From Nocardia nova SH22a (GTDB lineage: Bacteria; Actinomycetota; Actinomycetes; Mycobacteriales; Mycobacteriaceae): a stretch of 64,000 bases of DNA. The notes below the pieces were generated by a model. It saw nothing but the letters and a program-made list of their open reading frames with translations, searched no databases and was not told where the DNA came from. The DNA is taken from positions 6,014,001 through 6,078,000 of the forward strand of contig NZ_CP006850.1 of NCBI RefSeq assembly GCF_000523235.1, given 5' to 3'. Shown here piece by piece: positions 54,854-63,383 of the stretch. The position numbers were made by a program, and so were the translations under genes. Every line of letters starts with the position of its first letter. The first letter of the stretch is position 1.

Positions 54854-56653
54854 ATGCCCATGAAACCCTCGCCGCGCGGGCCGGACCCGCTCGCCGACCT
54901 CACCGGCCCCGATGCCCTCGCGGTGTTGCCGGACGCCGAACTGCCCGCGCTGGCCGGGCGATTACGCGCACGCCTCATCGAGACGGTCACCGGTACCGGC
55001 GGGCATCTGGGCGCCAGTCTGGGGACGGTGGAACTGACCATCGCATTGCATCGGGTATTCCGTTCGCCCACAGATGTTCTCGTCTTCGACACCGGACATC
55101 AGAGTTACGCGCACAAACTGCTCACCGGCCGGTCGCACGCCTTCGACACGCTGCGCCAGGCCGGTGGGGTGGCCGGATATCCCAATCGCGCGGAGTCCGC
55201 GCACGACTGGGTGGAGAACTCGCACGCCTCGGTGAGCCTGGCCTGGGCCGACGGTATCGCGAAGGCGTTCGAGCTGCGCGGTGAACACGATCGCCGGGTG
55301 GTGGCGGTGGTCGGTGACGGCGCCCTGACCGGCGGGGTCGCTTGGGAAGGTCTGAACAATCTGGGCGCGGCCGGGCGGCCGGTCGTGGTGGTGCTCAACG
55401 ACAACGGGCGATCCTACGATCCGACCGTCGGCGCCCTCGCGAATCACCTGGGCGCACTGCGTGATCGCCGCGGCGAGGGCGAGAATATCTTCGGCGCCTT
55501 GGGATTCGGCTACATCGGCCCGGTGGACGGTCACGATATCGGCGCGATGTGCACCGCCCTGCGCGAGGCGGCCGCCCGCACGGGACCGGTTGTCGTCCAC
55601 GCGATCACGACCAAGGGCTGCGGTTTCGGACCGGCCGAGACCGACGAGGCCGACCGCATGCACGCGTGCGGGGTGATCGACCCGGTGACCGGCGCACCCC
55701 GTAAACCCGCCGCTCCGACCTGGACCGATGTGGTGGAGTCGGAACTGGCCGACATCGCCCGCGATCGGCCGGAGGTGGTGGCGCTCACCGCCGCGATGCG
55801 ACTGCCCACCGGGCTCGGCGAATTCTCCCGCCTCGCGCCGGACCGGGTCTTCGATTCCGGTATCGCCGAACAACATCTGCTGGCCTCGGCCGCCGGACTG
55901 GCCGCGGCCGGTATGCATCCGGTGGTCGCGGTGTACTCGACCTTCCTCAATCGCGCGATCGATCAGATGCTGCTCGACATCGCCCTGCACGAACTGCCCG
56001 TGACGCTCGCGCTGGACCGGGCCGGGGTCACCGGTCCGGACGGTCCGAGCCATCACGGAATGTGGGATCTGGCATTGCTCACCTGCGTCCCAGGTATGCG
56101 GATCGCCTGTCCTCGTGATCCGCGGCGGGTACGCGATCTGCTCCGCGAGGCCGTCGACCGAGCCGGGCCGACGGCCGTGCGCTATCCGAAAGCCACCGCC
56201 GGAGCGGATATTCCGCAGCTGGCCCGGATGGACGGTATGGACATCCTGCACCGCGGACCACATTCCCCGCTGGATGTCCTGCTCGTCTCGGTGGGACCGA
56301 TGGCATCGGCCTGCCTGCGCGCGGCGGAACTGCTGGCCGACAACGGTTTCGGCGCCACCGTCGTGGATCCGCGCTGGGTGTGGCCGATCAATCCGGGCCT
56401 GCCCGCCATCGCGGCGCGGCATCGGCTGACCGTCTGCGTCGAGGACGGGATCGCGGCCAACGGGATCGGCGCCCATCTGGTGCGGGCGGTCGCGGACGAC
56501 GCGATTGCGGCCCGGGTGCGCGCGCTGGGTCTGCCGACCGCCTTCATCTCACACGCCTCCCGCGACCGCATCCTCACCGAATGCGGGCTCACCGGTGAGG
56601 GCATCGCCGCATCCTGCATGGAATGGCTTCCGGCCGAGGAGCGAGTCCGATGA
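54854..56653 (+). CDS. dxs: 1-deoxy-D-xylulose 5-phosphate synthase, hopanoid-cluster copy
   Basis: A 599-residue thiamine diphosphate enzyme, first step of the MEP pathway. ATG 54854 has ggaag six bases upstream. Motifs are [18 protein letters not shown], the ThDP-binding [10 protein letters not shown]...[27 protein letters not shown], and [18 protein letters not shown]. It is a little shorter than most housekeeping Dxs (about 620-640). A separate housekeeping dxs probably exists elsewhere, but is not in the window. It overlaps ispG by 4 nt. Confidence 0.93.
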   Translation: MPMKPSPRGPDPLADLTGPDALAVLPDAELPALAGRLRARLIETVTGTGGHLGASLGTVELTIALHRVFRSPTDVLVFDTGHQSYAHKLLTGRSHAFDTLRQAGGVAGYPNRAESAHDWVENSHASVSLAWADGIAKAFELRGEHDRRVVAVVGDGALTGGVAWEGLNNLGAAGRPVVVVLNDNGRSYDPTVGALANHLGALRDRRGEGENIFGALGFGYIGPVDGHDIGAMCTALREAAARTGPVVVHAITTKGCGFGPAETDEADRMHACGVIDPVTGAPRKPAAPTWTDVVESELADIARDRPEVVALTAAMRLPTGLGEFSRLAPDRVFDSGIAEQHLLASAAGLAAAGMHPVVAVYSTFLNRAIDQMLLDIALHELPVTLALDRAGVTGPDGPSHHGMWDLALLTCVPGMRIACPRDPRRVRDLLREAVDRAGPTAVRYPKATAGADIPQLARMDGMDILHRGPHSPLDVLLVSVGPMASACLRAAELLADNGFGATVVDPRWVWPINPGLPAIAARHRLTVCVEDGIAANGIGAHLVRAVADDAIAARVRALGLPTAFISHASRDRILTECGLTGEGIAASCMEWLPAEERVR

Positions 56654-57789
56654 CCGCCATCTCGCTCTCGGAACCCTCGACGCCCGCTCTGCGACCGCGC
56701 CGGCACAGCCGACGCATCCAGGTCGGCTCGGTGGCGGTCGGCGGGGACGCGCCGATTTCGGTGCAGTCCATGACCACCACGGTCACCGCCGATATCGAGG
56801 CCACCCTGCAGCAGATCGCCGAATTGACCGCCGCCGGTTGCGATATCGTGCGCATCGCCGTGCCCTCACAGGACGATTGCGACGCGCTGCCCACCATCGC
56901 GCGCCGCGCCGCGATTCCGGTGATCGCCGATATCCACTTCAATCCGCGCTACGTCTTCGCCGCCATCGACGCCGGATGTGCCGGGGTGCGGGTGAATCCG
57001 GGCAATATCCGCAAGTTCGACGACAAGGTGCGTGAGATCGCGGCGGCGGCGGGTGCGGCGGGCGTGCCGATTCGCATCGGGGTCAACGCCGGATCGCTCG
57101 ATCAGCGCGTGCTGGACCGGCACGGCGGCCACGCGACGGCCTCCGCACTGGTCGACTCGGCGCTGTGGGAGGCGGGCCTGTTCGAGGAGCACGGCTTCAC
57201 CGATCTGAAGATCTCGGTCAAGCACAACGATCCGCTCGTGATGATCCAGGCCTATCGGCAGCTCGCGCGGCGCTGTGACTATCCGCTGCATCTCGGCGTC
57301 ACCGAGGCTGGCCCCGCCCTGCAGGGCACGGCGAAATCGGCGAGCGCGTTCGGCATTCTGCTGGCCGAGGGAATCGGCGACACGATCCGGGTGTCGCTGT
57401 CGGCGCCGCCGGTCGAGGAGGTGAAGGTCGGCCACCACATTCTGGCCGGACTCGGGCTGCGCCCCCGCACCCTCGACATCGTGTCCTGCCCGACCTGTGG
57501 CCGCTGCCAGGTCGACGTGTTCGATCTGACCAAGCGGGTCGAGGAGGCGTTCCGGGATTTCCCGGCGCCGCTGCGGGTCGCGGTGATGGGGTGCATCGTC
57601 AACGGTCCGGGGGAATCGCGGGAGGCCGATATCGGGGTGTCGGCGGGCAATCACAAGGGGCAGATCTTCGTCCGGGGTGAGGTGGTGCGCACAGTTCCGG
57701 AATCGAAGATCGTCGAGACATTGCTCGAGGAGGCGATCGCACTGGTCGAGAGCTCCGACGGGGAGCCGATCGACGGCGCCGCGTCCTGA
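56650..57789 (+). CDS. ispG: 4-hydroxy-3-methylbut-2-en-1-yl diphosphate synthase, hopanoid-cluster copy
   Basis: A 379-residue paralogue of the ispG at 30772. ATG 56650 overlaps the dxs stop. It has [34 protein letters not shown] and the 4Fe-4S Cys in SCPTCGRCQ and [10 protein letters not shown]. The two copies differ enough (for example CPTCGRCQ against CPSCGRAQ) not to be a recent duplication. It is the last gene of the hopanoid operon; iron-uptake genes follow after 118 bp. Confidence 0.95.
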   Translation: MTAISLSEPSTPALRPRRHSRRIQVGSVAVGGDAPISVQSMTTTVTADIEATLQQIAELTAAGCDIVRIAVPSQDDCDALPTIARRAAIPVIADIHFNPRYVFAAIDAGCAGVRVNPGNIRKFDDKVREIAAAAGAAGVPIRIGVNAGSLDQRVLDRHGGHATASALVDSALWEAGLFEEHGFTDLKISVKHNDPLVMIQAYRQLARRCDYPLHLGVTEAGPALQGTAKSASAFGILLAEGIGDTIRVSLSAPPVEEVKVGHHILAGLGLRPRTLDIVSCPTCGRCQVDVFDLTKRVEEAFRDFPAPLRVAVMGCIVNGPGESREADIGVSAGNHKGQIFVRGEVVRTVPESKIVETLLEEAIALVESSDGEPIDGAAS

Positions 57790-57901
57790 CGCCCCGGCAG
57801 AACCATCGCCGACCGGGGCGAGACATTCGGACAATACGAACATATCGCCTCACCTGCGCCGATGACGGTTCCCTGCGCGAGCGGAGGATTGGACCTACAC
57901 C

Positions 57902-57920
57902 ATAGGTATGCCTTACCTTT
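57902..57920. promoter_or_regulatory. IdeR/DtxR-like iron box
   Basis: ATAGGTATGCCTTACCTTT matches 13 of 19 positions of the IdeR consensus TTAGGTTAGGCTAACCTAA and keeps AGGT and ACCT of both half-sites. It covers the annotated ATG (57908). A TTGGAC at 57889-57894 and TTACCT at 57913-57918, 18 bp apart, could be the -35 and -10, in which case IdeR binding would block the promoter. Confidence 0.6.
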
Positions 57921-60256
57921 GGACAGTGAGCTGGGCCGAGGCTGTACCTAATCTGCTGATCTGCCTGCGGGAAGGCCTCGAGGCGGGCCTCGTGGTGACG
58001 ATCCTGCTGGCCGCCGTGCGCAAAACCTCCACTCCCGAGCGCCCGGTCTCCGCCACTCCGGTCTGGCTCGGTCTGCTCGGCGCGGTCTCGGTCGCCGCCA
58101 GTTTCGCGGCGGTCCTCACCTACTCCACCAGCGTGCTGTCGAGTTCCGGTCAGGAAGTCGTCGGCGGTGTGCTGAGTGTGATCGCGGTGGGGCTGGTGAC
58201 CGCGATGGTGTTCTGGATGCGGCGCACCGCGGCCTCGCTGTCCGGCCATCTGCGCGGGGAGGTCGCACGGGCCACCGCGATCGGCGCGGGCGCGCTCGCC
58301 GTCACCGCGTTCATGGCGGTCGGCCGCGAAGGTCTGGAATCGACGCTGTTCGTCTGGACCGCGGTCAAGGCATCCGGCACCACCGTCGCACCGCTGATCG
58401 GCGCCGCACTGGGCTTCATCGCCGCGGTGGTGCTGTGTGTGCTGCTGTACCGGCAGTCGGTGAAGCTCAATCTCGGGGTGTTCTTCAACCGCACCGCGGT
58501 GCTGCTGATCGTGATCGCCGCGGGCGTGCTGTCCTACGGCCTCGGCGATCTGCAGGACGCGGGCCTGCTGCCGGGACGCAACTGGGTGGCCTTCGATCTG
58601 TCCGCCCACATCGACCCGAATTCGTGGTGGGTCTCGATCATCAGCGGTGTCACCGAGCTGACGCCGCGCATGACGGTGCTGCAGGTCGTCGCGTGGGTGG
58701 TGTACCTGGCGGTGGTGATTCCGCTGTTCCTGCGCGCGGGCCGTACCAGCCCCGCGAAGGTACCGGCCGATCGTGCGAGCGCCGCGCAGGCAGGCGTTCC
58801 GGCGGCTGCGGGTGTCGCGGCGAGCTCCACCATCGCAGGCGCGGGTACCGGCACCGGTTCGGCCAGCGTGGCAGACCAGGCTTCGACGGAACCGGGCGCA
58901 ACACGAGCCGATTCCTCGGAGAAGGCCGACTCGGCGCCCGCTCCGGAGACCTCGGGACAGGACACTCACGCGGAGGACTCACCGGGAACCGCCACGGGCG
59001 CACAGGCACCCGGGACCGAGCCCGCCGGACCCTCGGCTGCGGCGCCAGCGGCCGAGCATGCCCCCGACTGGTGGGAGCGGGTGGCGGGTCCGCGACCGGT
59101 GCTCGTCGGCGCGGTCCTCGTCCTGACCCCCGCCCTCGCCGCCGGTATCGCGATCGCCGTGCTGCCGTCGAGCAGTTCGGATGCGGTGCAGGCGGTTTCG
59201 GTGAGCGATTCCTCGTGCGCACCAGAGTTCAAGTCCGGAACGGCCGGAACCCAGACGTTCGCGGTGCAGAACAAGACCTCCAAGGCCGGTGAGATCAACC
59301 TGGTGAACTCCGGCGGCGCGGTGGTCGGTGAGATCGAGACGATCGGCCCGGCCACCACCGCCAACCTCACCGCGACGCTGAGCAACGGCAGCTACACCAT
59401 CCAATGCCTGATGTCGGGCAAACCGGTGACGGCGTCGGCGGCGGTCCAGATCAGCGGCACCGCGGGCAATACGCCGCCCGCGGTGAAACGAGTCACCGAA
59501 GACGATCTGAAGGGTCCCAACGACGCGTATCAGACCTACGCCGCCGGGGTACTCACCCGGCTCTCCGGCATGGTCGCCACCCTCGGCAACGATCTTCGCG
59601 CCGGAAATATCGCCGCGGCGCAGGGGCATTGGCTCGACGCGCAGCAGGAGTGGGAACGAGTCGGCGCCTCCTACAACAGCTTCGGCGAGGACGGCACCGC
59701 CGTCTCCGGTCTGCCCGACGGCCTGCCGGACGGAGTGCAGGACGCGGACTTCACCGGCCTGCACCGGCTGGAATACGGGCTCTGGCACGGTCAGCGCCCC
59801 GATCAGCTGGTGCCGGTGGCCGACCGGCTCGGCGGCGATATCGCGAAGATCCAGCAGAATCTGGGCAGCGACGACCTGGCCGGTGATCCGAAGAATCTGC
59901 CACTGCGCGCCCACGAAATCCTCGAAGACGCACTGCGCGACCATATTTCGAGCATCGACGACCAGGGTTCGGGCGCGGCCTACCCGCTGACCCTCGCCGA
60001 TATCGACGTCACCCGCGCCGTTCTCGGTCAACTGGGCGCGCTCATCGACGAGCGCGCACCGCAGCTGCGCGCGACCCTCACCGCCCGCCTCGACACGCTG
60101 CAGACCGCGCTGCTCGCGACCCGGGACAACGGCCACTGGCGCTCACCGGCGCAGACGCCGCCCGCCGCCCGCCGCGCCGTCAATGCCGCACTGGGCGGCG
60201 CGCTCGAGGAACTCGCCCGGGTTCCCCAGCTGCTCGAAGTCCCCCTGTCCCACTGA
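57908..60256 (+). CDS. efeU: EfeU-EfeO fusion: iron permease with periplasmic-type iron-binding domain
   Basis: Up to 782 residues. Residues 1-275 are the FTR1/EfeU permease with seven helices and both iron motifs (R21-E-G-L-E and R140-E-G-L-E). A Pro/Ala/Thr-rich linker (about 280-385) leads to another helix, a cupredoxin-like domain (about 430-520), then an EfeO/imelysin M75 domain with H619-R-L-E622. The fusion puts permease and iron-binding partner in one chain. The frame starts at ATG 57908, but GTG 57926 (VSWAEAVPNLL), near the predicted transcription start, may be the true, leaderless start. efeB follows 24 nt later. Confidence 0.9.
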   Translation: MPYLWTVSWAEAVPNLLICLREGLEAGLVVTILLAAVRKTSTPERPVSATPVWLGLLGAVSVAASFAAVLTYSTSVLSSSGQEVVGGVLSVIAVGLVTAMVFWMRRTAASLSGHLRGEVARATAIGAGALAVTAFMAVGREGLESTLFVWTAVKASGTTVAPLIGAALGFIAAVVLCVLLYRQSVKLNLGVFFNRTAVLLIVIAAGVLSYGLGDLQDAGLLPGRNWVAFDLSAHIDPNSWWVSIISGVTELTPRMTVLQVVAWVVYLAVVIPLFLRAGRTSPAKVPADRASAAQAGVPAAAGVAASSTIAGAGTGTGSASVADQASTEPGATRADSSEKADSAPAPETSGQDTHAEDSPGTATGAQAPGTEPAGPSAAAPAAEHAPDWWERVAGPRPVLVGAVLVLTPALAAGIAIAVLPSSSSDAVQAVSVSDSSCAPEFKSGTAGTQTFAVQNKTSKAGEINLVNSGGAVVGEIETIGPATTANLTATLSNGSYTIQCLMSGKPVTASAAVQISGTAGNTPPAVKRVTEDDLKGPNDAYQTYAAGVLTRLSGMVATLGNDLRAGNIAAAQGHWLDAQQEWERVGASYNSFGEDGTAVSGLPDGLPDGVQDADFTGLHRLEYGLWHGQRPDQLVPVADRLGGDIAKIQQNLGSDDLAGDPKNLPLRAHEILEDALRDHISSIDDQGSGAAYPLTLADIDVTRAVLGQLGALIDERAPQLRATLTARLDTLQTALLATRDNGHWRSPAQTPPAARRAVNAALGGALEELARVPQLLEVPLSH

Positions 60257-60280
60257 ACCACGATCGAGTAAGGCATCACC

Positions 60281-61516
60281 ATGAATGTCAGCCGCCGCCG
60301 CTTCCTCTCCGGCGCCGCAGCCGGAGCCGCCGGAACCGCGCTGACCGCAGGTATTCTCGCCGAGGGCGCCCACCAGGACGCCCAGGCCGCCGCCGTGGGA
60401 CAGCCGAAAACCGAAGCGAGCTACCCCTTTCACGGTGCGCGCCAGTCCGGCATCCTGACACCGGGCCCGTCGAACAAGCAGAACGCGGCCTGTTTCGCCG
60501 CCTTCGACGTCACCGCGGCCCACCGCGCAGAACTCGCCGACCTGATGAAGACTCTCACCGGCCGCGCCCGCTTCCTCACCGCGGGCGGCGCGCCCGCCGA
60601 CGTCGGTCTCGGCGAACCGCCTTCCGACAGTGCGGTTCTGGGCCCGGAGGTGATCGCCGACGGACTCACCGTCACCACCGGATTCGGCGCCAGCCTGTTC
60701 GACGACCGCTTCGGCCTGGCCGACCACAAACCCGCGCGCCTCACCCCCATGCGCACCTTCCCCAACGACACCCCGGACCCGGCCTGGATGCACGGTGACG
60801 TGCTGATCCAGCTGTGCGCCAACCATCCCGACACCGTCCACCACGCCCTGCGCGACATCACCCGCAAGACCCGCGGCGCACTACAGCTGCGCTGGAAGAT
60901 CGACGGTTACAACTCCCCGCCGCGCCCCGAGGGCACCGGCCGCAACCTGCTGGGCTTCAAGGACGGCACCGCCAATCCGACCGGCCACGAGGCCGAATCC
61001 CTGATCTGGGCCGACGATGCCGCCGAACCCGAATGGGCCCGCGGCGGCACCTACCAGGTGGTGCGCCTGATCCGGATGCTCGTGGAATTCTGGGACCGCG
61101 TCTCGATCACCGAGCAGGAGAACATGTTCGGCCGCCGCCGCGACTCCGGCGCACCGCTGGACGGCAACAAGGAATTCGACACCCCGGACTACCCCGCCGA
61201 CCCCGAGGGCTCGGTCATCCCCCTGGATTCCCATATCCGCCTGGCCAATCCACGCACCCCCGACACCGCGCGCCAGCAACTCATCCGCCGCTCCTACAAC
61301 TACGACCTCGGCGTCGAACCCAACGGCAACATGGCCACCGGCCACATCTTCAGCTGCTACCAGCAGGACATCGCCCGCCAGTTCGAGGCCATCCAAACCC
61401 GCCTGATCGACGAACCGCTCACCGACTACGTACAGCCGTTCGGCGGAGGATACTTCTTCGCCCTGCCGGGGGTGCGCGACGACCAGGACTGGTACGCACG
61501 AGCATTGCTGAGCTGA
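60281..61516 (+). CDS. efeB: EfeB, Tat-exported DyP-type peroxidase/deferrochelatase
   Basis: A 411-residue heme peroxidase. The N-terminus has a Tat signal (NVSRRRFLSGAAAGAAG, with the twin Arg at residues 5-6). The DyP motif GFKDGTAN is at about 225-232, and a C-terminal SYNYDLGVE region and HIFSCYQQDIARQFEAIQ contain the heme-pocket residues. In the EfeUOB system it oxidises ferrous iron or handles heme before uptake by EfeU. It is co-transcribed with the fusion gene. Confidence 0.94.
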   Translation: MNVSRRRFLSGAAAGAAGTALTAGILAEGAHQDAQAAAVGQPKTEASYPFHGARQSGILTPGPSNKQNAACFAAFDVTAAHRAELADLMKTLTGRARFLTAGGAPADVGLGEPPSDSAVLGPEVIADGLTVTTGFGASLFDDRFGLADHKPARLTPMRTFPNDTPDPAWMHGDVLIQLCANHPDTVHHALRDITRKTRGALQLRWKIDGYNSPPRPEGTGRNLLGFKDGTANPTGHEAESLIWADDAAEPEWARGGTYQVVRLIRMLVEFWDRVSITEQENMFGRRRDSGAPLDGNKEFDTPDYPADPEGSVIPLDSHIRLANPRTPDTARQQLIRRSYNYDLGVEPNGNMATGHIFSCYQQDIARQFEAIQTRLIDEPLTDYVQPFGGGYFFALPGVRDDQDWYARALLS

Positions 61517-61562
61517 GCCCGCGAGCGTTCGGTGCCCGCAAGCGCTGCCGTAGGCTCCGACC

Positions 61563-63383
61563 GTGTCAGGCGAGCAGGAACGAGTCCGATCGAAGGTGAA
61601 CACCGAAACCACCACCGACGGCATTTTCAACCGAAACCTGCTGCGTACGAATATAATTGACATTCGGGAGCCGGGAGCCGGGAGCCGGGAGCCGGGAGCC
61701 GGGAGCCGGGAGCCGGGAGCCGGGAGCCGGGAGCCGGGAGCCGGGAGCCGGGAGCCGGGAGTTCCTGTCGACGCGGAGTTGCGTGATTGGCTGACCGTCC
61801 GATTCGATCGGCTGGTGCTGGTGGTCGCCAGAACGGTCACCGCGCTGAACCGGCTCTTGGACGTACTGTCGCTACTCCACCTCGATCGGCGGATTCAGGT
61901 GGTCTTCACCACCGATCCGACCGGACGCGCGGTATTCCAGCGCGGCGTCGCCGAAATGCTGGCCGATATGGAAGCCGCGGTCATCGACTGGGAGCACGCC
62001 ACGGCGACGGAGTTCGATCTGATCATCGCGGCCAGCGAGAACGACCGGCTACACCTGCTCAGCGGCCCGATCCTGTTGATCTCCCACGGATTCGGCCACC
62101 AGAAGTATTACCCCAACGGCCGGGTCGTGGCAGGTATGAATCCCGAACGCCTGCTGCGGGACGGCCGGGTGGTCCCCACGATGATCGGCATCTCCCATCA
62201 CGGGCAGCGCGCCGATCTGGCGCGCACCTGCCCGCCCGCCGTGGACCGCGCGACGGTGATCGGCGATCCCGCGTTGGACCGCATGCTCGCCAGCCGTCAC
62301 CACACACCCGCGTACCGCAGCGCTTTCGATGCCGCCGGGCGCACCGTCGTCCTGCTGACCTCGACGTGGGGACCGGACTCGCTGTTCGGACGCCGGTCCG
62401 ACCTGCCCGAAACCGTGGCAGCAGCGCTGCCGGTGGACGACTTCCGGCCACTCCTGCTGCTGCATCCGGGGGTGTGGTCCGCGCATTCACCCTGGCAGAT
62501 ACGGGCCTGGCTGGCCCGCGCCCAGGAGGCGGGCCTGCGCGTGGTCGAGCCACAGCACTGGCAGGCCGCGCTGCTCGCAGCCCACGCCGTGATCTCCGAC
62601 CATTCCTCACTGGGACTGTATGCGGCGGCGTTGGCAAAACCCTTGCTGCTCACCGACGGTGAAGCCGCCCATACCGTGGTGGATTCGCCGCTGGCGGAAC
62701 TGGCCGCGTCCACGGACCGATTCGACCCGCGCACCGACCCGGCCCTCCAAGTCGAGAGGCTGCTCGCCACCACCCCGCCGCCGAACCGGCAGGCCATCAT
62801 CGAGCGCGGAGTCGGCAACATCGGCTCCTCGGCGCGCAGGCTGCGCGGTGTGATGTACGACCTGCTGTGCCTGCCCGATCCCCATCCCGGCACGGACTAC
62901 CCGCCCGCACCCAAGCCCGGCCTGCGGCGGTTCGGGTGGACGACGCTCGTGAGCACGGCCGTCGAACAGGACGGGACAACGCACATCAGGCGCGTTCCGG
63001 CGCTGCGCCACGGATTTCCGGTGACGGGCAACGATTTCCGGCATCTTGTCGCCGATCTCGACACCGCGACCATGACAGAGGTCGCCTCCGCGAGCATCAT
63101 CGTCTGCGCCGCCGACCATGATTTCGCGGAGACGGCCCGGCGGCTACTCGACGAATGGCCGAACGCCAGACTGATCGCGGCGCGGACCCCGTCGGGAGAC
63201 TGCCTGGTACACCATGCCGACGGTTCGGTGACGGCTCGAATCGGCGCACTACCCGCAGGATTCGATCCGACGGTCCTCGCCTCGATGGTCTACCTCCGGC
63301 TGATGCAAGGCCGTTCTCTGCTCGGCACCGGGCATCTGGCACTCGGCGACCGAGTCGTCACGGTCCGGGTGGCAGCCGGTTGA
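61563..63383 (+). CDS. GT-B-like protein (CDP-glycerol transferase-like) with a heptanucleotide tract near its 5' end
   Basis: Up to 606 residues from GTG 61563. Residues 36-67 are REPGAGS repeats from a 7-bp tract. The rest resembles the CDP-glycerol glycerophosphotransferase/GT-B group: LISHGFGHQKYYPNG, ATVIGDPALDRML, VLLTSTWGPDSLFG and the donor-site region AVISDHSSLGLYAAALAKPLLL (in parts). A Rossmann-like domain of about 180 residues follows. No membrane helix is evident. The true start may lie after the repeats. The 3' end overlaps the convergent TPR-like gene by 26 nt. Family assignment is tentative. Confidence 0.65.
   Translation: MSGEQERVRSKVNTETTTDGIFNRNLLRTNIIDIREPGAGSREPGAGSREPGAGSREPGAGSREPGVPVDAELRDWLTVRFDRLVLVVARTVTALNRLLDVLSLLHLDRRIQVVFTTDPTGRAVFQRGVAEMLADMEAAVIDWEHATATEFDLIIAASENDRLHLLSGPILLISHGFGHQKYYPNGRVVAGMNPERLLRDGRVVPTMIGISHHGQRADLARTCPPAVDRATVIGDPALDRMLASRHHTPAYRSAFDAAGRTVVLLTSTWGPDSLFGRRSDLPETVAAALPVDDFRPLLLLHPGVWSAHSPWQIRAWLARAQEAGLRVVEPQHWQAALLAAHAVISDHSSLGLYAAALAKPLLLTDGEAAHTVVDSPLAELAASTDRFDPRTDPALQVERLLATTPPPNRQAIIERGVGNIGSSARRLRGVMYDLLCLPDPHPGTDYPPAPKPGLRRFGWTTLVSTAVEQDGTTHIRRVPALRHGFPVTGNDFRHLVADLDTATMTEVASASIIVCAADHDFAETARRLLDEWPNARLIAARTPSGDCLVHHADGSVTARIGALPAGFDPTVLASMVYLRLMQGRSLLGTGHLALGDRVVTVRVAAG
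61652..61657 (+). promoter_or_regulatory. Perfect -10-like hexamer at the edge of the repeat tract
   Basis: TATAAT occurs in a very AT-rich patch inside high-GC DNA, followed directly by a TTGACA (61657-61662) and 8 bp later by the heptanucleotide tract. It could be the -10 of a promoter whose transcript starts near the first repeat unit. No good -35 lies 17 bp upstream. Confidence 0.4.
61666..61761 (+). repeat. Heptanucleotide tandem repeat (GGGAGCC), 13.7 copies
   Basis: Thirteen exact GGGAGCC units (61666-61756) are followed by a partial unit GGGAG. There is no mismatch over 96 bp. Since 7 is not a multiple of 3, the gain or loss of one or two units would shift the reading frame of the surrounding gene. 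Confidence 0.95.

Noticed and set aside
61666..61761. Repeat tract as an assembly artefact
   Set aside because: It cannot be excluded for copy number, but the flanking sequence is unique and the frame continues into a well-formed protein.
60881..61840. Minus-strand frame with GSRLPAP repeats across efeB and the tract
   Set aside because: The repeats come from the same 7-bp tract read in reverse, and the rest is opposite efeB with no family match.
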